64,000 nt of DNA. It comes from Amia ocellicauda. Its lineage: Eukaryota; Chordata; Actinopteri; Amiiformes; Amiidae. The notes below the pieces were generated by a model, which was given only the letters and a program-made list of their open reading frames with translations, ran no database searches and had not been told where the DNA came from. Shown piece after piece: positions 37,101 through 64,000 of this stretch. A program made the translations under genes and the position numbers. The DNA lies in contig NC_089864.1 in assembly GCF_036373705.1 (NCBI RefSeq), positions 740,501 through 804,500 on the forward strand. Reading direction: 5' to 3'. Position 1 is the first letter of the stretch. Each line of letters opens with the position of its first letter.

Positions 37101-38664
37101 AGACTGCTGTTCGATACATCTGTATCAGTCTCAGTGCAGTTGGAGTCAAGTACTGAGAATGCTTATTTATTTTATATATATTTTCTTGATTTTGTTATAT
37201 TATTTGTTTCTATAGGTGAAAGGTCTTACCACTTCTTGTCTTCAGCTTTTCTTTTCTGACTTTTCTTCCTGAAACTCTCTCTGCTTTCTCATCTTCTTGT
37301 GGTTTTCTAAACTTTTTTTTTGTATTAGTTTATCTTCAGAATTTCTATTCTTTCTATTCTATTTCTATTCTTCTATTCTTCTCCTAAATATTTTTTAGGA
37401 GCTCATATTCCTGTGTATATATACAGTGAGGGAAAAAGGTATTTGATTGCCTGCTGATTTTGTACGTTTTCCCACTGACAAAGAAATGATCAGCCTATAA
37501 TTTTAATGGTAGGTGTATTTTAACAGTGAGAGACAGAATAACAACAACAACATCCAGAAAAACACATTTCAAAAAAGTTATAAATTGATTTGCATGTTAA
37601 TGAGGGAAATAAGTATTTGATCCCCTACCAATCGGCAAGATTTCTGGCTCCCAGGTGTCTTTTATACAGGTAACGAGCTGAGAATAATGATCTCAAGGCA
37701 GCTGGGACCATAGTCACCAAGAAGACAATTGGTAATACACTATGCCGTGAAGGACTGAAATCCTGCAGCGCCCGCAAGGTCCCCCTGCTCAAGAAAGCAC
37801 ATGTACAGGCCCGTCTGAAGTTTGCCAATGAACATCTGAATGATTCAGAGGAGAACTGGGTGAAAGTGTTGTGGTCAGATGAGACCAAAATCGAGCTCTT
37901 TGGCATCAACTCAACTCGCCGTGTTTGGAGGAGAAGGAATGACCCCAAGAACACCATCCCCACCGTCAAACATGGAGGTGGAAACATTATGCTTTGGGGG
38001 TGTTTTTCTGCTAAGGGGACAGGACAACTGCACCGCATCAAAGGGACGATGGACGGGGACATGTACCGTCAAATCTTGGGTGAGAACCTCCTTCCCTCAG
38101 CCAGGGCATTGAAAATGGGTCGTGGATGGGTATTCCAGCATGACAATGACCCAAAACACACAGCCAAGGCAACAAAGGAGTGGCTCAAGAAGAAGCACAT
38201 TAAGGTCCTGGAGTGGCCTAGCCAGTCTCCAGACCTTAATCCCATAGAAAATCTGTGGAGGGAGCTGACGGTTCGAGTTGCCAAACATCAGCCTCGAAAC
38301 CTTAATGACTTGGAGAGGATCTGCAAAGAGGAGTGGGACAAAATCCCTCCTGAGATGTGTGCAAACCTGGTGGCCAACTACAAGAAATATCTGACCTCTG
38401 TGATTGCCAACAAGGGTTTTGCCACCAAGTACTAAGTCGAAGGGGTCAAATACTTATTTCCCTCATTAACATGCAAATCAATGTATAACTTTTTTGAAAT
38501 GCGTTTTTCTGGATTTTTTTGTTGTTATTCTGTCTCTCACTGTTAAAATACACCGACCATTAAAATTATAGACTGATCATTTCTTTGTCAGTGGGCAAAC
38601 GTACAAAATCAGCAGGGGATCAAATACTTTTTTGCCTCACTGTATATATATATAATCTCCCTCT

Positions 38665-38703
<39 letters not shown>

Positions 38704-39087
38704 GGGACATTCCTTGTGATCCAGGCCATCTCCAGGTCACTGGTTGCCAGCGGTGCCCCCAAGGGCTCCATTATTACTGTGGGCAGCATCGTGGGCAAGG
38801 TGAGGCGACCATCGCGACCGAGGGCAGGGGCAGTGTGCAACACGGGGGCCACAGATGTGTGTGTAGACGTGTTGTGTGTGTATAGTTGTGGGTGTGTTTG
38901 TATGTTTGCTCACTGTTGTTGTTGTCGCTGTGTTGTGCAGGTGGGCAACGTGGGCCAGGGGAACTACACTGCCTCCAAAGCAGGAGTGGAGGGGCTAACG
39001 AGGACCACAGCCAAGGAGCTGAGCAAGTGAGGGGGAGTGTGTGTGTGTGTGTGTGTGTTGTTGCTGGTTTGGTATCATATCAGGTGT

Positions 39088-39130
<43 letters not shown>

Positions 39131-39153
39131 GTTGCAGGTTTGGCATCAGATGT

Positions 39154-39204
<51 letters not shown>

Positions 39205-39227
39205 GTTGCAGGTTTGGTATCAGGTGT

Positions 39228-39264
<37 letters not shown>

Positions 39265-39710
39265 GTTGCAGGTTTGGTATCAGGTGTAACTGTGTGTGTG
39301 TGTGTGTGTGTGTGTTGTTGCAGGTTTGGTATCAGGTGTAACTGTGTGTGTGTGTTGTTGCAGGTTTGGTATCAGGTGTAACTGTGTGTGTGTGTGTGTG
39401 TGTGTGTGTTGTTGCAGGTTTGGTATCAGGTGTAACTGTGTTTTGCCCGGCTTCATTTCCACTCCCATGACTGACAAGGTGCCTCACAAAGTCATTGACA
39501 AGGTAACACTGGACATTTTATGGTGTGTGTTATTGTCTGTCATATTGTGTTGTTTAGCCTATACTAAAGTGTATACTGTGCCTTCAGTGACCTCTCTCTC
39601 TCTCCTTCCCTCTCTCTCTCTGTCTTTCCAGATCACCTCTATGGTTCCTCAGGGGCGGATGGGGGAGCCGGCAGGTGAGACTGAGAGACCCAGTGTGCGT
39701 GTGTGCGTGT

Positions 39711-39770
<60 letters not shown>

Positions 39771-40122
39771 TTCAATGTGTGTTTCTCTTTCCTCTCCTCT
39801 CTCCCTCTCTGTGTGTGTAGAGGTGGCCGATGTGTGCGCTTTCCTGGCCTCTGATGACAGTCGCTACATCACTGGAGCCAGTATTGAAGTCACAGGTACA
39901 GGACACACTGACACACAGCAGTACACACTGACGGTACACACAGTGGAACACACTGAAAGTACACACAGACACATTGACAGTACAACCAGACACACAGCGG
40001 TACACACAGACACTGACACAACACACCTCATCACTGATCTGACCCAGCACTGACTCTGAGCCTGTTAATCAATTATCTCAATATGTGTTGTCTTCTTTGC
40101 AGGAGGCCTGTTCATTGGCTGA
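31169..40122 (+). CDS. hsd17b8: Hydroxysteroid 17-beta dehydrogenase 8 (3-ketoacyl-ACP reductase alpha subunit)
   Basis: Nine exons: 31169-31214, 32588-32799, 32895-33011, 38704-38799, 38941-39026, 39418-39502, 39632-39674, 39821-39895, 40103-40122. All are GT-AG and the joined frame is 780 bp, 259 residues (human protein about 261). It is a short-chain dehydrogenase: NAD-binding T15-G16-x3-G20-I21-G22, acidic D40 favouring NAD(H), SAAG 98-101, and catalytic N123, S153, Y166 and K170 (YTASK). The C-terminal PGF(I)STPM and EVTGG motifs are typical of the family. Known role: oxidation of oestradiol and, with CBR4, 3-ketoacyl-ACP reduction in mitochondrial fatty acid synthesis. The ATG follows the CRE promoter directly. 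Intron 1 carries two minisatellites. The 5.7-kb intron 3 carries a LINE and a Tc1 copy. Intron 5 carries duplicated acceptor sites. Convergent with COL11A2. Confidence 0.96.
31245..31413. repeat. 23-bp tandem repeat in HSD17B8 intron 1
   Basis: About seven copies of CATTAACACACCGGCAACAG plus GGT, with G/A variation (GGCAGC or GGCAAC). Confidence 0.95.
31497..32515. repeat. 1-kb minisatellite in HSD17B8 intron 1
   Basis: About 30 copies of GTGTTAATGTGCTGTAGTGT followed by CCAGTCAGTCAGTCA, in which the number of CAGT quartets varies from two to four per unit. Late units change GTGCTG to GTACTG. Higher-order repetition of the quartet-length pattern is visible. Confidence 0.97.
33025..33300. repeat. 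CT-rich tract in HSD17B8 intron 3
   Basis: Low-complexity pyrimidine-rich DNA (CTCTCTCTC and CCCTC runs) directly after the exon 3 donor. It ends at the LINE's (TTCAA)n tail. Confidence 0.9.
33292..37160 (-). mobile_element. L2/CR1-type LINE with esterase-like ORF1, RT core deleted
   Basis: It is read on the minus strand inside HSD17B8 intron 3. ORF1 remnants start about 37160. At 36108-35605 is an SGNH-hydrolase/esterase-like block ([46 protein letters not shown]), as in ORF1 of some L2/CR1 elements. ORF2 follows with an APE-type endonuclease (35668-34924: [28 protein letters not shown]) and linker (34891-34592). Only the ORF2 3' part remains (34184-33822: [20 protein letters not shown]); the catalytic reverse-transcriptase core between about 34200 and 34400 is missing. 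The 3' end has a (TTCAA)n tail at 33292-33312. Nonfunctional. Confidence 0.78.
37424..38642 (+). mobile_element. Tc1-type transposon, family B copy 2, internally deleted
   Basis: Bounded by CAGTGAGGGAAAAAGGTATT and its inverted partner ending 38642, with TA on both sides. It is the same family as 5186-6772. It is inserted in HSD17B8 intron 3 in gene orientation, ending just 61 bp before exon 4. Confidence 0.93.
37686..38435 (+). pseudogene. Tc1 family B transposase lacking its N-terminus
   Basis: The frame is open from about 37686 ([20 protein letters not shown]) to GFATKY and stop at 38435. It keeps the catalytic residues in [16 protein letters not shown] and [11 protein letters not shown], but the first 88 or so residues (DNA-binding helix-turn-helix) and any start are deleted. 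This copy confirms that the TAG in copy 1 replaced a Glu codon. Confidence 0.92.
39036..39417 (+). repeat. Tandemly duplicated 3' splice site of HSD17B8 exon 6 with (TG)n
   Basis: Upstream of the true exon 6 start (39418), the segment TTGTTGCAG|GTTTGGTATCAGG and on to TGTAACTGTG is repeated with a (TG)n spacer. Intact AG-bearing copies start at 39138, 39212, 39272, 39324 and 39364, and a decayed copy with CTGG in place of CAGG lies at about 39064. Each copies the acceptor plus the first 23 or so bases of the exon. Only the 39364 copy is in frame with exon 6 (54 bp upstream). Confidence 0.92.
39694..39772. repeat. (GT)n in HSD17B8 intron 7
   Basis: A long GT run with interspersed GTAT lies directly after the exon 7 donor. 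Confidence 0.95.
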
Positions 40123-40156
40123 GATAGGCCATGCCTTCACACCTTTGGAATCCTAA

Positions 40157-40162
40157 AATAAA
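40157..40162 (+). terminator. HSD17B8 polyadenylation signal
   Basis: AATAAA lies 35 bp after the stop codon, a short 3' UTR consistent with a compact terminal exon. Confidence 0.75.
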
Positions 40163-43099
40163 AGGGAGGACCAATCAGAATGAAGCTTGTTGCACTCCCC
40201 CAGTGCCTTAGTGTCTGTAGGAAGGCGTGCTGTGATTGGGTGACATCTGCCCTGTGTTGTAAAGCATAGCTAACCTGCAGAAACAATGTGAATTGATTGT
40301 ATACATTAAAATGTAAAGTTTATAACTCTTACTGGACAGATACAGATACAAAGAGAGACAGATGAAGAGACACAGAGACAGACAGACACACTCAGTACCA
40401 CACGCACACACACACACTCTTACATACTTGATGTACACACACACAGACTCTGTCACACACACTGTCACACACACAGACTCTGTCACACACATACTCTCTC
40501 ACACACACACACACACACAAGACAGAGGGCCAGAGGCAGGCTGCGTTGGCATGTGGTTTAATGGGAGACTCATAATGAACAGTAATCAGAACAGTGCGCA
40601 GCGACGTCACGCCAGGCACACACAACCCATTAACAACAATTAACAAACAGGCTAACGAACCAGGCACCAGCGGGGGAGGGGGGGCGGAGCAGAGCAGAGC
40701 AGGAGGGAGGGACAGGGACAAAGAGTGGGATGCAGGGAACGGAGGAGAGGGAGGTGTAAAGGATAGTGAAAGCATGGCAGCCTGGATCTGACGGAGCAGG
40801 TCCAGGTGGGACCGTGGGAGTGGGGTGTTAGTGTGACAGGGTAGCGACACAGGGGTGGAGAGAGGGCATCAGGGCAAAGGTTACAGCGAGGGTAGGAGAT
40901 AATTGTAGGGTCAGGGTAAGCATCAGGACTAAGGAAGGGTTAAGGTAACGGTCAAAGTTCAGAACTGGCAGGCAGCCATCAAGTTTAAACTTAAATTAAA
41001 TTAAATTAAAAAACATAAAAAAAAAATATGTCTGTGGCCGAAAGCAGCATGCACTCGCCAACCAAGGAGAGTGGTGGGGAAGCAGCTTTTAAAGAGTAGG
41101 CTATATATTACAGAAAAAACAAATACAAAAAATACTTACAAACATTATAAAATAATACTTTTTATTGTCATTTTCAGCACCATTGATTGATTAGGGTTTA
41201 GTTTAGTTGTGTGTTGCTTAAAAAGTTCCCGTTTTTCCTTTTTAGCAATAGTGACTAGTCTAGTGACTCAGACGTGTTTTCGTTTAGCACCATCGGTACA
41301 GAGTCGAGTCGATATCTTCCCCCACCGATCAGACAGAGACAGGTGTGTGAGAGTGTCTGTGTGTGTGATTTTCCTCGCCGCACCGCACGCTCTCTCTGCC
41401 ATTTCCACCGTGGTGTCTGTAATACTGTGTGTCGCCCCGCGGACCGATACACCGATCCTTCTGGGGCAACTGGGATCTGTGGTGGAGCGACTGAGAGGGT
41501 GAGAGGATGAATGGAGTTCCTCTCCTCTCTCCTCCCCCACTTCACTATTTCACCTCCTCTCACCCCCTTTTGAAAAATACCATCCCGGTTTTAATTGTGT
41601 GTATCTCCCAAACCCCTCTCCCCATCTCTCTCCCCCCACATCAAGACTGGACAGAAACACAGTATTCAAGTTGCAATTCAAATAAAATATACAATAATGA
41701 CATTATACATATCATTCCAAGGCAATGATAATTATAATAACAGATAATAATAATATATTAAGAGCAACAACAGTACAGTTATGAAACACTGGAGTAACAT
41801 TTATTCCTGGGCACGGGCAGTTCTCTCTCGAAGGCAGACAGACAGACTCTGGAGATGCTGACGGGGGACACATCAATTAATCAATTAACCATATTAGTTA
41901 ATTAGCTAGAGACCCATCAACGAGTCGGATCAGACCCACAGTTTATACCCTGATCAGCCGTAGCAATCGGAGGACTTGCATCTCTTTAGTGTGACTTGAC
42001 TGTATGAATGTCTGTGTGAGAGAGAGGGTTTATGATAAATAAATATGTATTTGGATTTCAATTAAAAAGCCCCACATTAACAGTACTGGCGTTCTGGGAA
42101 TAGACAGGCAAGGATCTCTACACCTCGCCAGCCCGCCCTCTCTCTCCCTCTCGCTCTCAGACACAGTCAGTCTCTGGTTAGGTGTGGAGTGGAGTGGGGG
42201 TGCTGTGTTGTACTGTATGATGCTGGACTGTGCTGTTGTACTGCACTGTACTGCACTGGATGGTATGAAACTGAACTGTACTGGATCAGAAAGGAACTCC
42301 ACACTGGAACAAGAACCATACCGAGATCTGGAACCAGAATCAGAACACAGACACAGAGACAGACACACAGCGACACAGACAGAGAAACCAGAGACGTGTC
42401 CACACACGGTACAGTTTCCATAGTGAATTTGGCCAGTTTTATACAACATTCAGTACATCTCTGTGCCCCGTTCAGCACCCCCCACCACCTGCACACACAG
42501 ACACATGCACGCCAGTGCAGCGGTGACCCAACGTGTAGGAACGGGCGCGGCGCTGGATGCCGTCAGTGTTCATCTGAATGTTAATATCAATGTATCAATG
42601 TCAGTGGTAGCAGTGTTAATTAAACTCCACCCAGCTCTTAACGAGGGCGGCTCTTCAGGGCGGATCAAGTTCGTTAAGTTAACCACAGCGGGTCACAGCT
42701 TATCATAGATGGAGGAGAGGGAGGGAGCGACAGAACAGAGAGAGAGGGAGGAAGGGAGGGGTTGAGTGCGAGATACAGAGATACATCTGAAATGGAGAGA
42801 GAGAGAGGGGAGGGGTGTCTGCTGGACAGGAAGTTGTCTGTGTTGGAACTCACACCATGTTGTCCCTTCTTTGTGGGTGGGGGTCTTTATCTTCTTTGTA
42901 TCATTTCATTTTTGGGGTTTTCTCTTCTCTTTTCCTTCTTTCGATTGTTTTATGTCTTTCCCCATTTGTTTTTCTCTTGCTGTCCGTCATTCTTTTGTGT
43001 AACATGTTTTCCCTGGGTCTGAAGTGTGTGTGTGTGTGTCACAGTGAGTGTGTAACAGTGTGTGTGAAAGTGTCAGTGTTTGTGTCTGTGTATGCTACT

Positions 43100-43154
<55 letters not shown>

Positions 43155-43159
43155 CAGTC
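40163..43159. other. HSD17B8-COL11A2 convergent intergenic DNA and collagen 3' UTR
   Basis: No gene is seen between the two convergent genes. CA-rich low-complexity DNA lies at 40380-40525 and a (TG)n run at about 43028-43155, immediately past the collagen stop. The right part, at least from 41800, is probably COL11A2 3' UTR. RXRB and SLC39A7, which separate these genes in mammals, are not here. Confidence 0.6.
41800..41805 (-). terminator. Candidate COL11A2 polyadenylation signal
   Basis: Minus-strand AATAAA (TTTATT on plus) lies 1.35 kb past the collagen stop codon. It is plausible for a fibrillar collagen 3' UTR. Other signals cannot be excluded. Confidence 0.4.
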
Positions 43160-63543
<20,384 letters not shown>

Positions 63544-63545
63544 CT

Positions 63546-63800
63546 GAGAGAGAGGGAGAGAGAGGGAGGAGAAAGGGGAAGAGATGGTGGGAAAGATAGT
63601 GACAAAAGAGGATGGAGAGTGAGAGAGGGTGGATAGAGGGAAGAGAGAAGGTGGGGAGGGAGAGAAGGAAGGGAAAGGAAGGATAGGGGGTAGGGAGTGG
63701 GAAGGGAAAGGGGAGAAGAGTGGAGAGGATGAGGAGGAGAAGAGAGGGGGAGAGTGAGGAGGGGGAGAGTTGATGGGAGGGGTGGAAATGGAACAGAGGA
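63546..63800. repeat. GA-rich tract upstream of the 198-bp exon
   Basis: GAGAGAGGGAGAGAGAGGGA-type purine DNA on plus, which is the pyrimidine tract of the acceptor on the transcribed strand, extended to about 250 bp. Confidence 0.85.
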
Positions 63801-64000
63801 GGGAGAGGGGGAGCACGAGGTGAGAACAGATACAGGTTAATTTAGAGCTCGATTCATGTTACAAGGTGAGAAACAGACAAACATTAATTTGACGTCTGTG
63901 AGCGTACATCTGAGAGTGTGTGTGTGTGTGTCTATATTGCTCTTCTTTGTCTGTGTGTGTCTGTGGCAATGCGTCTGTCAATCTGTGTCTGTCCAATGTT

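Noticed and set aside
39037..39820. Long plus-strand frames rich in CVCV
   Set aside because: Mostly (TG)n read-through. Only the part from 39418 to 39502 is a real exon, although the copy at 39364 could extend it in frame.

Overview
This is vertebrate, almost certainly ray-finned fish, genomic DNA. Genes are split by GT-AG introns. The intergenic and intronic DNA is full of fish-type repeats: V-SINE-like SINEs with (AAT)n tails, Tc1 transposons, CR1/L2-like LINE remnants and long minisatellites. MHC class II genes lie next to HSD17B8 and a type XI-like collagen gene, which is an MHC extended class II gene set. Teleosts are generally reported to have class II unlinked from that gene set, so a non-teleost actinopterygian (bowfin, gar or sturgeon grade) is a reasonable guess. 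I cannot name the species from sequence alone.

Layout. (1) 1-7.9 kb, minus strand: an MHC class II beta gene. Leader, beta1 and beta2 exons are visible and the 3' exons lie beyond the left edge. The beta1 exon has an in-frame TAA. Its first intron holds a nest of transposons. (2) 10.3-17.4 kb, minus strand: a complete, apparently intact MHC class II alpha gene of four exons encoding 242 aa. Both class II genes carry recognisable X/Y promoter boxes. (3) 15.1-20.4 kb: two inverted copies of an IS630/Tc1-type transposon flank the alpha leader exon, and one copy is split by a hAT-like element. (4) 21.2-24.3 kb: a 3-kb minisatellite. (5) 24.3-31.1 kb: no recognisable gene, a LINE remnant, and an orphan X/Y-box module near 29.25 kb. 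(6) 31.17-40.12 kb, plus strand: complete HSD17B8 of nine exons and 259 codons. One intron is swollen by a LINE and a Tc1 copy. The 3' splice site of exon 6 has been tandemly duplicated. (7) 43.16-63.54 kb, minus strand, continuing past the right edge: the 3' part of a fibrillar collagen gene, best called COL11A2. It has 22 Gly-X-Y exons, a helix/telopeptide junction exon and four further C-propeptide exons. One intron of this gene contains a minisatellite of about 6.2 kb.

The class II alpha and beta products would pair on antigen-presenting cells, but the beta copy here is broken unless the stop is an allele or a sequence error. HSD17B8 (mitochondrial NAD-dependent ketoacyl/steroid dehydrogenase) and COL11A2 (cartilage collagen) are unrelated in function and are linked only by ancient MHC-region synteny.
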